DNA of 10,534 nt, taken from the NCBI GenBank assembly GCA_039029915.1, contig JBCCFD010000270.1:1-10534 (forward strand), given 5' to 3'. The notes beneath the pieces are model-generated. The model did no database searches. It was not told the DNA's origin and saw only the letters and a program-made list of their open reading frames with translations. Both the position numbers and the translations under genes were made by a program. The DNA comes from QQUD01 sp039029915. GTDB taxonomy: Bacteria; Chloroflexota; Anaerolineae; Promineifilales; Promineifilaceae. Every line of letters starts with the position of its first letter. Positions within the stretch are counted from its first letter, which is position 1. Shown here piece by piece: positions 1 to 6,410 of this stretch.

Positions 1-18
1 ATTGACAATTGACAATTA
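1..18. repeat. Short heptamer tandem repeat at left edge
   Basis: The first bases are two copies of ATTGACA followed by ATTAG, a 7-bp period. It is the left-most example of the 7-bp-periodic arrays found in most gaps of this window. It may continue to the left of the window edge. It lies just upstream of the RING-like gene, and no clear promoter or ribosome binding site is visible there. Confidence 0.5.
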
Positions 19-30
19 GAACTTATCATC

Positions 31-462
31 ATGATTGCAATGGAAGAACAAGAATTACCGGGATTTAGCATAACTGAAGAGGATATTAAGCAAGCAAACC
101 AGCTTAGCTTACACTGTCCGATCTGTGCTGGACCTGTTGAAAAATTTACGAACGAAGCAGAACTAACGCCAGTTATTTGTATAGACTGCGGCACGCTTTA
201 CCACAAGGTGTGCTGGGAACAGAATGGCAATAAGTGCGCCATTATTGGCTGTAGTAGCACAAAATATCGTGTTTATGGTCAGCAAATCAAGCCTGAATTA
301 ACCATTGGCATGGATGACGTTCGTCGCGTCGCAGCAAACGGCCGTTATTCCCCCTCTGCTGAAAATAAAGACCTTAAATACGAACAGCAGCGCCAAGTTC
401 AGCGCATCAGTTTGTTCCGACGGCTATTTAGATGGCTGTTGGATCAGATTCGGATTGGATAG
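31..462 (+). CDS. Small protein with C4HC3 RING-like zinc finger (prokaryotic RING family 1 type)
   Basis: This 143-residue protein has eight regularly spaced zinc ligands: C29, C32, C50, C53, H58, C61, C69 and C74. The pattern is C-x2-C, C-x2-C-x4-H-x2-C, then C-x7-C-x4-C, a C4HC3 cross-brace as in RING-variant or PHD fingers and in the prokaryotic RING finger families. The rest, about residues 80-143, has no recognised domain and ends in a basic, aromatic stretch (RRLFRWLLDQIRIG) that could bind membrane or a partner. No signal peptide is seen. The start is uncertain: M1 (base 31) and M4 (base 40) both lack a good Shine-Dalgarno. The last codons run into GATT-rich short repeats. It stands alone, opposite in strand to the next two genes. 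In bacteria such fingers are mostly of unknown function; ubiquitin-ligase activity must not be assumed. Confidence 0.75.
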   Translation: MIAMEEQELPGFSITEEDIKQANQLSLHCPICAGPVEKFTNEAELTPVICIDCGTLYHKVCWEQNGNKCAIIGCSSTKYRVYGQQIKPELTIGMDDVRRVAANGRYSPSAENKDLKYEQQRQVQRISLFRRLFRWLLDQIRIG

Positions 463-595
463 GTTTTAGGGGCCGGGGCATAGTGATCGGGGCTCGGGCG
501 AACCTAAGCCGACGCATAGTTAAGACCTTATTAAATGCCTTCCTCAACACCCCAGCCCTAACCTCTATCTAATTCATCCAATAACCAATAACCCA
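463..595. other. Convergent intergenic gap with heptamer repeat
   Basis: This gap separates the RING-like gene (+) from the amidohydrolase (-), which converge on it. The left part is G-rich (GGGGCCGGGGC and GGGGCTCGGGC motifs). The right part, around 572-595, holds CCAATAA twice and CCCATTA, the same heptamer family as at 2221-2284. No convincing GC-rich hairpin with a U-run was found, so terminators for the two genes are not identified. Confidence 0.5.
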
Positions 596-2158
596 TTACT
601 GTTGATACTTTAACGCCCTACCGGGCAATGCCCTATCACCTAGATCTACAATCTCTTGATTTTCAATAACGGGTGTCCCATTTACAATGAGGTGCTCAAC
701 ACCTTCCGTCATTTGGTGCGGGGTATCGGGCGTGGCTTTGTCAATGATGGTGCTGGCATCAAAAACGACGATGTCCGCGAATGCGCCTTCTTGAAGAACA
801 CCCCGATCTTTCAACCCAAATCGCTGGGCGGGGAAGCTGCTCATTTTAAAAACGGCCGTTTCTAAATCCATCAAGCCAGCATCTCGCGCAAATCGCCCTA
901 AAAACCGCCCTGTTGAACCGTATTGTCGCGGATGAATCATCCCCTCTTCGTGATAAATACCGTCTGTACCCATCATAAATTTATCGTGGGTCAGCATAGG
1001 GTAAAGTGATTCATTTTCCTCAAAGAAAAAGACCAATAGCACAGACAAATTTTCTTCGATTAAGAGATTGCAAAACGCATCTTCAGGTGGCAAATTGAGC
1101 GCATTTGCATACGCTTCGAGCGTGTATCCTTGGAATTTAGCGTTTGCTTTGCTGCGCACCCAAGCAATTTGGGATTGACCAATATTGGCAGCTTTAAAAG
1201 CGGAGGTGAAGCGCCTTCGAATTTTAGATTGCTTTAGTTTCGATATCACATTCAGCGGGCCATCCTCCCAGACTTCTTTTGGCAAGAGATAATTCAGCAT
1301 CGTGGACGAGGAAATGTAGGGATAGGTATCAAATGTAAAATCCACTTCATTAACGGCAACCGTATCGATGTAATTTATGATCGCTTCGGTTTCTTTCTCA
1401 TTACTTCCTTTAAGATGGGAGATATGGACAGGAATGTTTGCTCGTCGGCCAATTTCTACGGCTTCTTTTAGGGCAGGTATCATCCCTTTTTTGTACCGTA
1501 TATGGCTGACATATATGCCGCCCAGTTCACCAACCCGGCGACAAACCTCAACAAACTCATCCGTCTTAGCAAACGCTTGGGTTACATAATCAAGACCGTT
1601 GGAAAGTCCTACGGCCCCGGCCGCCATCCCTATCTCAATCTCCTGCAGGATATGGCGCATTTGATAATCATCCGGCACAGCACGGCCGTATCCTGCCGCC
1701 ATAATTCGCAAATTTGCATACGGAATGTGCGTAATGCTATTTTGCACCGTCGCCCCATCCAAAAGAGCCATGTACGCCTCAATCGTTTGCCAACCACTGT
1801 ATTCACTAAACTCTAGCCCGTTGAGCGCATGCTGATAGTAAATCCAATCATATGCCATCTCAGGGGACAGCGGGGCGTAGCCAATCCCGTCTGCCATTAT
1901 CACTTCAGAGGTAAACCCTTGTCGTGTTTTGGATTCAAAGTGAGGTTTCTTTAGCAGCCAAGCATCTGAATGATTGTGTACATCAATAAATCCCGGGGCG
2001 ACAATTTTGCCTTGAGCATCAAGGGTCTGAACGGCCGTTGCACCGCTTAAATCCCCAATCGCATGAATACGGCCGTTTGTTACCCCTACATCAGCCTGGT
2101 AACGCGGTGTCTTCAAACCATCAATAATTGTGCCGTTGCGTATGATTAGCTCGTACAT
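596..2158 (-). CDS. D-aminoacylase-family amidohydrolase (N-acyl-D-amino-acid deacylase-like)
   Basis: This 520-residue protein has the typical length and motif order of the D-aminoacylase branch of the amidohydrolase superfamily, metal-dependent hydrolases acting on N-acyl-D-amino acids and related amides. Visible landmarks are PGFIDVHNHSD (metal ligands H61 and H63), GAVGLSNGLDY near 181-191, the SHIR motif with H219, the SHLK motif with H248, TDG with the catalytic-type D399, HPRQYG at 409-414, and the closing DRG-GAFADIVVFD composite-domain strand near 451-467. The usual GNCG motif carrying the Cys metal ligand reads ADG (D90), a substitution that may change metal binding or substrate. 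The start has AAGGA 6 bases upstream. It lies downstream of the NmrA-like gene on the same strand, 106 bp apart. The exact substrate cannot be told; a link to purine or ureide breakdown is possible but unsupported. Confidence 0.85.
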   Translation of the reverse strand: MYELIIRNGTIIDGLKTPRYQADVGVTNGRIHAIGDLSGATAVQTLDAQGKIVAPGFIDVHNHSDAWLLKKPHFESKTRQGFTSEVIMADGIGYAPLSPEMAYDWIYYQHALNGLEFSEYSGWQTIEAYMALLDGATVQNSITHIPYANLRIMAAGYGRAVPDDYQMRHILQEIEIGMAAGAVGLSNGLDYVTQAFAKTDEFVEVCRRVGELGGIYVSHIRYKKGMIPALKEAVEIGRRANIPVHISHLKGSNEKETEAIINYIDTVAVNEVDFTFDTYPYISSSTMLNYLLPKEVWEDGPLNVISKLKQSKIRRRFTSAFKAANIGQSQIAWVRSKANAKFQGYTLEAYANALNLPPEDAFCNLLIEENLSVLLVFFFEENESLYPMLTHDKFMMGTDGIYHEEGMIHPRQYGSTGRFLGRFARDAGLMDLETAVFKMSSFPAQRFGLKDRGVLQEGAFADIVVFDASTIIDKATPDTPHQMTEGVEHLIVNGTPVIENQEIVDLGDRALPGRALKYQQ

Positions 2159-2220
2159 TCTTTGTCCTTCGTTAGGGCAATGGGCCCGTTGCAGGTAGCA
2201 AGCAAAATTGATTTAACTCC

Positions 2221-2290
2221 CCAATAACCAATAACCAATAACCAATCTTCTAATAACCAATCTTCTAATAACCAATCATCCAATCCCCCA
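2221..2290. repeat. Heptamer array (CCAATAA)n with a 15-bp duplication
   Basis: Three exact CCAATAA units (2221-2241) are followed by two exact copies of a 15-mer, CCAATCTTCTAATAA (2242-2256 and 2257-2271), then CCAATCATCCAATCC. The array fills much of the gap between the two minus-strand genes and runs into the NmrA-like coding region: its stop codon (2265-2267) sits within the second 15-mer, and the last residues (GDWMIGY) are written by repeat units. It resembles the short tandem heptamer (STRR) sequences of cyanobacteria in style; whether it is related to them is unknown. Confidence 0.85.
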
Positions 2291-3092
2291 ACCCCCTCGG
2301 CTCTCTACCCAAAAGCATCTTCAGCACCATGGGATTGCCAATTAGACCAAATTTAGCGTAGTACTGAAACATTTTTTTTAGCGTTTGGATGGTGTGTTTT
2401 GGAAGCTGGGCTGCCTGAGCCTGATTTTGCCATTCAGAGAGGGATTGCTCTTTTGCTTCGACCGGTATTTTGAGGGCTTCGCTGATCGCTTCAGCAACGG
2501 CCGTTTGCGTTAGGGGCATCGTGCCAACCAGCTCATAAATAGCACCCAAATGGCCTGATTCCGTTAGCACCTTCGCAGCAATTTCTGCCACATCATCAAG
2601 GTGGACTAAGCTGATCTGGGCTGTCACGGGATAGGGCGTTTGGTAAACGGCCGTTTCTTTGACGCGATCGAGTTGAATATTTTGCATATAGGCCGTCGGC
2701 TGGAGAATCGTAAATGGAATGTTGCTTTCAAAAAGATGCTCCTCAAAACGCATTTTGTGCCAATGATGCGGCATCGCCTCAACCTGTGGATGTAGAACCG
2801 AATGGTAAACGATGTGAGAAACGGCCGTTTCTTTCGCCACTTTAACCACCAATTTCCCAATCTCAAATTCTCTTGGATGCATATTTGGGCAAATCAAATA
2901 GATTTTATCAACCCCGTCTACGGCTTTTTTCAAATCGGCTTCACTTTCAAGATCGCCAAGAACTTGGGAAATGTGTGAGGGGAACGGCCGTTTTTTCCGT
3001 ACAAAGGCGACAACCTCAATCCCCGCCCGATCAAGTTGCCTAATGATCGCCCGTCCCGTTTTACCGCCTGCACCTGTTACCAATATCTTCAT
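2265..3092 (-). CDS. NmrA/SDR-a-type NAD(P)-binding protein
   Basis: This 275-residue Rossmann protein begins MKILVTGAGGKTGRAI, a textbook TGxxGxxG dinucleotide-binding loop at residues 6-13. VAFVRKKRPF follows strand two, where basic residues suggest NADPH preference. The middle (VYHSVLHPQ, TILQPTAYMQNI, HLDDVAEIAAKVL) matches the NmrA, QorB and isoflavone-reductase-like atypical short-chain dehydrogenases. Those proteins act as NAD(P)H-dependent reductases or redox-sensing regulators, and sequence alone does not separate the two. The length is normal (about 280). A GGTGGTGA stretch lies just ahead of the ATG. Three perfect AACGGCCGTT palindromes in it read as Thr-Ala-Val (2496, 2646, 2820) and one as Lys-Arg-Pro-Phe (2983). 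The C-terminal residues GDWMIGY are encoded by the adjoining heptamer array, so the native C-terminus was probably altered. Confidence 0.8.
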   Translation of the reverse strand: MKILVTGAGGKTGRAIIRQLDRAGIEVVAFVRKKRPFPSHISQVLGDLESEADLKKAVDGVDKIYLICPNMHPREFEIGKLVVKVAKETAVSHIVYHSVLHPQVEAMPHHWHKMRFEEHLFESNIPFTILQPTAYMQNIQLDRVKETAVYQTPYPVTAQISLVHLDDVAEIAAKVLTESGHLGAIYELVGTMPLTQTAVAEAISEALKIPVEAKEQSLSEWQNQAQAAQLPKHTIQTLKKMFQYYAKFGLIGNPMVLKMLLGREPRGLGDWMIGY

Positions 3093-3134
3093 TCACCACC
3101 AAACCCGTAACTAAACTTTGCATTAATGTGTTAT

Positions 3135-3140
3135 TAATAT
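3135..3140 (+). promoter_or_regulatory. Possible -10 element for the permease leader
   Basis: TAATAT in an AT-rich stretch lies about 7 bases upstream of the first hairpin of the leader, so transcription starting just after it would include the whole structured region. No matching -35 hexamer at 16-18 bp spacing was found, so this is a weak call. Confidence 0.25.
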
Positions 3141-3142
3141 TT

Positions 3143-3244
3143 GAGGGTCTTACAAATGTGAAACCCTTCGAGAAGGAATTTTAGAAGATGGAGCACCCTG
3201 CTCCAATGCCAGCTCCCAACTGGCATAGACACATGGAGGAAAAC
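3143..3244 (+). ncRNA. Structured 5' leader of the NCS2 permease, candidate riboswitch or cis-regulatory RNA
   Basis: Three hairpins sit in tandem. Hairpin 1 pairs 3143-3148 with 3163-3168 and continues past one mismatch to an AAAU loop. Hairpin 2 is perfect (3189-3195 with 3199-3205, 7 bp, CCC loop). Hairpin 3 is perfect (3206-3212 with 3220-3226, 7 bp) and exposes a CUCCC loop (3213-3217). CUCC in that loop can pair with GGAG of the ribosome binding site (3235-3238), a possible pseudoknot that hides the site. CCUU-CGAG-AAGG (3165-3176) is an alternative stem exclusive with the base of hairpin 1. The layout suggests translational control of a base transporter. It does not fit the guanine/adenine riboswitch core as I know it; the xanthine (NMT1) class could not be tested here. 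Confidence 0.4.
3235..3240 (+). promoter_or_regulatory. Ribosome binding site fixing the permease start
   Basis: GGAGGA, a strong Shine-Dalgarno, lies 4 bases before ATG 3245. It decides between this start and the upstream in-frame ATGs at 3188 and 3233. It is also the sequence that the CUCC loop of the leader could mask. Confidence 0.8.
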
Positions 3245-4627
3245 ATGTCTATAGATAATGGCTATTTGCCTAATGATAATCCGTCTCCGGATAAGCTTGC
3301 CCTGTTTGGTATTCAACACGTCCTCACAATGTTCCCCGCCACCGTCTTCGTGGCCGCTTTGACCGGTTTCCACGTTGGCACCGTCTTATTGATGTCGGGG
3401 GTCTCAACCATCGTTGCGCTTATTCTATCAAAACGAGGCATTGGTAAATTCATTCCACTATTTTACGGCTCAAGCTTCAGCTATATTGCCGCTTATTTAG
3501 CGATTGTGACCCAAGCTACGGGAGAGCTGCCCGCTTTTGGACAGCCGGTAGCTGATGAAGTGCTTAGTGTCATGCAAGCAGGTATTGTGGTGACGGGTAT
3601 TTTGAACATTATCGTGGGGTTTGTCATTCGTTCGGTCGGCAAGGAAGCTATCGATAAGATTTTGCCCCCAGTTATCACCGGCTCAGTTGCCGCTATCATT
3701 GGATTTGGCCTAGCCTTTGCCGCACTTGATATGGCCAGCGTCAACTTCCTAGTTGCCATTGTCACTCTTATTATGACAATTTTATTCTCAGTTTACCTAC
3801 AGGGTCGGGGCTTTATTGGTATGCTTCCCATTTTGCTAGGTGCTGTTTTTGGATATGTTTTCTCAGCCATTTTTGATCCGGGGTCAGTCTCCATGGCCGC
3901 TGTTGGTAGCGCCCCGCTCTTTGCATTACCCAACATCACCTTACCTAGCTTTAGTGGGCCACTTGTAGGAACGGCCATTTTCAGCATCGCCATTATGGCT
4001 ATTGCAACCATCCCCGAATCAACAGCTCATCTGTATCAAATCAGCCTCTACGTGGACCGTCTAGCTGAAGATACCGGCCGCGAAAAATATCATCTGGATA
4101 AGCATATCGGCTTTAATCTTGTACTTGATGGGATTGGTGACTTCATCAACGGGCTATTTGGCGCCACGGCCGGCACAAATTATGGTGAAAACAACTCCCT
4201 GATGGCAATTACCCGCAACGACTCTGGCCCCGCCTTGATGGCAGCCGGCGTTGTGTCAATTCTATTGGCCTTCATCGGGAAACTGTCCGCCTTTGTCGGC
4301 ACGGTCCCACTGGCCGTAAGCGGTGGTTTGGCCATTTACCTCTTTGGCGTGGTTGGCATGCAGGGGATTGCCCTCATGCAGGAACACAATGTGAGCATGT
4401 TTGATCCCAAGAACCTCGCTATTGGCGCCACCATCATGGTAGTAGGCATCGGTGGGAATATTGGTTTCGAAGGCGGTTTCTTACCAATTTCGATTCCTGG
4501 CATTTTCCCCAATGGGTTGCCAGCCATCGCAACCGCAGCCGTTTTAGGGATTGTTTTGAACATCGTCTTTTTGGTATTTGCGCCACCTGAACCAGTGAAT
4601 ACTGGGCAAACGGCCGCTGCTGACTAA
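3245..4627 (+). CDS. NCS2-family purine/pyrimidine permease (uracil-xanthine permease type)
   Basis: This 460-residue integral membrane protein is hydrophobic throughout and fits the 14-segment UraA fold of nucleobase:cation symporters (NCS2, SLC23). FGIQHVLTMFPATV near residues 21-34 is the family's N-terminal QH motif. The pair E258 and H262 (PESTAHLYQI) has the same spacing as substrate-site residues Glu241 and His245 of E. coli UraA, and GTNYGENNSLMAITRN (310-325, E315) is the conserved NCS2 signature around the second binding glutamate. It likely imports a purine (xanthine or urate) or uracil with protons. Purine is favoured by the neighbouring xanthine dehydrogenase and AllF/AllH-type genes, but the sequence does not decide. 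The start follows from the strong GGAGGA site. The structured leader suggests translational regulation. The gene converges on the DUF2877 gene. Confidence 0.9.
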   Translation: MSIDNGYLPNDNPSPDKLALFGIQHVLTMFPATVFVAALTGFHVGTVLLMSGVSTIVALILSKRGIGKFIPLFYGSSFSYIAAYLAIVTQATGELPAFGQPVADEVLSVMQAGIVVTGILNIIVGFVIRSVGKEAIDKILPPVITGSVAAIIGFGLAFAALDMASVNFLVAIVTLIMTILFSVYLQGRGFIGMLPILLGAVFGYVFSAIFDPGSVSMAAVGSAPLFALPNITLPSFSGPLVGTAIFSIAIMAIATIPESTAHLYQISLYVDRLAEDTGREKYHLDKHIGFNLVLDGIGDFINGLFGATAGTNYGENNSLMAITRNDSGPALMAAGVVSILLAFIGKLSAFVGTVPLAVSGGLAIYLFGVVGMQGIALMQEHNVSMFDPKNLAIGATIMVVGIGGNIGFEGGFLPISIPGIFPNGLPAIATAAVLGIVLNIVFLVFAPPEPVNTGQTAAAD

Positions 4628-4639
4628 TTGTTTAGAAAA

Positions 4640-4685
4640 GAGAAGAGAGTAGAGGGAAGAGAATAACTTTCTCTACTCTCTTCTC
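4640..4685. terminator. Perfect 15-bp inverted repeat between convergent genes, probable bidirectional terminator
   Basis: GAGAAGAGAGTAGAG (4640-4654) is exactly complementary to 4671-4685 across a 16-base loop. It lies between the ends of the permease and the minus-strand DUF2877 gene, and its right arm contains that gene's last codons and TAG stop (4673-4675). The arms are purine/pyrimidine-rich rather than GC-rich and no clean U-run follows, so termination is inferred from position and stem length. The left arm and loop also have 7-bp periodicity (GAGAAGA, GAGTAGA, GGGAAGA, GAATAAC). Confidence 0.5.
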
Positions 4686-5428
4686 AAGATTGGCAATGTC
4701 TGTGCAAATCCTGTCCATGCGGCTGCACCTGAAGTATGTCCAATGGACAGGATTTTTTGCTTAGCATCAGGGTGATGATTGGCGAGGTTGTGCCAATGAA
4801 TCGTGGCTTCACCGGCCACGGCCGATTTTAAAAATGCGCCTGAAAGCGTTGTGGTCAGGGGAACGGCCGTGTTGCCAATCAGTGGTATGAGTTCACTATC
4901 CGGTTGATTAACCCAAAGCGCAAATAACACTCCTATCAAAAGATCATCTCCGATTGGCGTCAGACCTTCACCTAAACCAGCTAGCTTTTGGGTTGCCTTA
5001 ACAACCTCTATATGGTCTTTAGCAGCGATTTGAACCAGCAGTTGGTCAAATCTAGTTTGCACAAGTTCTGGTAAGGATGCAAAATTGTCTAACGACATAG
5101 AGAATTGAACGTTTTTGAGATGAGACCATTGGGGCACAGGATCCCAAATTTCCGGCTCCTGCCCAATCTCCAATTTCCAGTCTCCAATCTCCACCGTCCG
5201 CCCAGCGTCACTGATATGAATCCCCCTACCAGAGACTAAATGTTCTATCCCCTTTTCTGGTACAATTAGCGAGAAGGGACCCAAACCGATAGAAGGCAAT
5301 ACGAAAGAGAGCAACTCATCATTTTGGTTTAGCATATTACAGCTTCGATCAAAGCGATGAAGATATCGGATCATTTTACTATTTTTTAGCCAAGTTAAGA
5401 CCCTTAGTGGAATTGGAAAAGCTGTCAT
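4673..5428 (-). CDS. DUF2877 protein, AllH-like subunit of oxamate carbamoyltransferase
   Basis: This 251-residue protein carries the DUF2877 hallmark GLGEGLTPIGDDLLIGVLFALW (151-172), a glycine-rich turn followed by an Asp pair. DUF2877 is the family of E. coli YlbF/AllH, described as one of three subunits (AllF, AllG, AllH) of oxamate carbamoyltransferase, which splits oxalurate to oxamate and carbamoyl phosphate at the end of anaerobic allantoin use. An AllF-type gene lies at 7002-8681, which supports that role; AllG is not seen. Residues 80-89 (EIGDWKLEIG) are encoded by four in-frame heptamer repeats (5163-5190) and look like inserted sequence between the N-terminal domain and the core. 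The end is merged with an inverted repeat. The start is plausible but has only a weak AGAAAG upstream. It is transcribed away from the dehydrogenase genes. Confidence 0.75.
   Translation of the reverse strand: MTAFPIPLRVLTWLKNSKMIRYLHRFDRSCNMLNQNDELLSFVLPSIGLGPFSLIVPEKGIEHLVSGRGIHISDAGRTVEIGDWKLEIGQEPEIWDPVPQWSHLKNVQFSMSLDNFASLPELVQTRFDQLLVQIAAKDHIEVVKATQKLAGLGEGLTPIGDDLLIGVLFALWVNQPDSELIPLIGNTAVPLTTTLSGAFLKSAVAGEATIHWHNLANHHPDAKQKILSIGHTSGAAAWTGFAQTLPILRRE
5163..5192. repeat. Four-unit heptamer array inside the DUF2877 coding region
   Basis: Read on the plus strand the units are CCAATCT, CCAATTT, CCAGTCT and CCAATCT, contiguous, then CC. On the coding (minus) strand they read GGAGATT-type units and translate to EIGDWKLEIG-like residues without breaking the frame. 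The same unit family (GGNNATT) occurs in intergenic gaps at 572-595, 2221-2290 and 6872-6930. Confidence 0.85.
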
Positions 5429-5522
5429 TTGCTTTCTTTTATATCATCCAATTCTAAAATTTCACCAATTGGTATGAGACTCAAAGAGTTTTGAAAATCA
5501 TTTGGATCTGCAGGGAATTTTT
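5429..5522. other. Divergent intergenic region between DUF2877 and dehydrogenase genes
   Basis: These 94 bp must hold the promoters of both the minus-strand DUF2877 gene and the plus-strand dehydrogenase genes. On the minus strand a TATAAA-like box (around 5438-5445) lies close to the ATG. On the plus strand TTGAAA (5491-5496) is visible but no well-spaced -10 follows before the start. No clear operator palindrome was found. AGGGA (5512-5516) serves as ribosome binding site for ATG 5523. Confidence 0.35.
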
Positions 5523-6410
5523 ATGAAACCAGCCCCTTTCGAATATTTTGCTCCCCCTACGCTCGATGAAGCTTTATCCCTTATGAAACAGCATGGGTTT
5601 GACGCTAAGGTGTTGGCCGGTGGGCAAAGTTTAATTCCGGTGATGAACTTTCGCCTGTCGCAACCCACAATCCTCATTGATATCAATCACATTCCAGACC
5701 TAAACGGTATTTCGACAACGGACGTTAATGGGCTTAGCATTAAAGCGATGAGCCGACATGCACACGCCGAGAAAAGCGATTTGGTTGCCCAACATGCTCC
5801 ACTAATGTTTGAAACGATGCCTTACATTGCTCATCCACAAATTCGAAATCGAGGCACCATTGGTGGCAGTATTGCCCATGCAGACCCCGCCGGAGAACTA
5901 CCCGTCATTTGCGTCACGCTTGACGCCAAATTTTTGCTTAAGCGTGAGGGAAGCGAGCGTTGGGTAACCGCAAATGACTTTTTTATTGGGCTATTTGAAA
6001 CAGCGTTAAACCCTGAAGAGATCATTTGTGAAATCGAAATTCCACCTCTGCCACCAAACAGCGGCTATGGCTTTCATGAGCTAGCAAGACGCCACGGTGA
6101 CTATGCGCAGGCTGGGGCTTCGGCATTTATACAGCTTGATGAAGCAGGTCGGTGCAAGGATGCAAAGCTTGTTTTCCTCAATGTTGGCGAACGGCCCATG
6201 GTAGCTGATGAGGGGGCAAAACTTCTAATCGGACAATTTCTAGATGAAGCGGTGGTAGGAACGGCCGTTCATACCGCTATCCAAAACGAAATTGACCCAA
6301 CGTCTGACGTTCACGCCACCGCCAAATACAAACGACATTTGGCAGGTGTTCTTGCCAAGCGAGCCCTCAATCAAGCAATTAAACGCGCCCAAACAAGGAG
6401 TGCTTTATGA
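5523..6410 (+). CDS. FAD-binding (medium) subunit of a xanthine dehydrogenase-family molybdenum hydroxylase
   Basis: This 295-residue protein matches the CoxM/XdhB-type subunit that holds FAD and passes electrons from the 2Fe-2S subunit to NAD or another acceptor. Two FAD-contact motifs are clear: AGGQSL (32-37) in the N-terminal domain and RNRGTIGGSIAHADPAGE (108-125), the TIGGN-type loop. The C-terminal part (ARRHGDYAQAGASAFIQL and onward) matches the CO-dehydrogenase flavoprotein C-terminal domain. The start at 5523 is preferred over an in-frame ATG at 5502 because AGGGA lies 6 bases ahead and MKPAPFEYFAP is the usual family N-terminus. Its stop overlaps the next gene's ATG (ATGA), so the two are translationally coupled. 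Substrate is not fixed by this subunit; a purine is inferred from the permease and AllF/AllH-type neighbours. Confidence 0.9.
   Translation: MKPAPFEYFAPPTLDEALSLMKQHGFDAKVLAGGQSLIPVMNFRLSQPTILIDINHIPDLNGISTTDVNGLSIKAMSRHAHAEKSDLVAQHAPLMFETMPYIAHPQIRNRGTIGGSIAHADPAGELPVICVTLDAKFLLKREGSERWVTANDFFIGLFETALNPEEIICEIEIPPLPPNSGYGFHELARRHGDYAQAGASAFIQLDEAGRCKDAKLVFLNVGERPMVADEGAKLLIGQFLDEAVVGTAVHTAIQNEIDPTSDVHATAKYKRHLAGVLAKRALNQAIKRAQTRSAL

Noticed and set aside
481..530. Possible terminator after the RING-like gene
   Set aside because: Only a weak 4-bp GGCT/AGCC pairing across a long loop was found, with no U-run.
2221..2290. CRISPR array or insertion-sequence end
   Set aside because: Units are 7 or 15 bp with no unique spacers, and there is no transposase or target duplication; it is a simple tandem repeat.
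3188..3244. Upstream in-frame ATG of the permease (19 extra residues)
   Set aside because: The stretch forms two perfect RNA hairpins, has no family similarity at protein level, and the strong GGAGGA site sits before ATG 3245.
3143..3244. Guanine/adenine (purine) riboswitch upstream of the permease
   Set aside because: The three-way junction with its conserved UAUA and paired loop sequences is not seen; only a different hairpin arrangement is present.
5502..5522. Upstream in-frame ATG for the FAD subunit
   Set aside because: The family N-terminus starts at MKPAPFEY and AGGGA is correctly spaced for 5523, while it would lie inside the coding region of the longer form.
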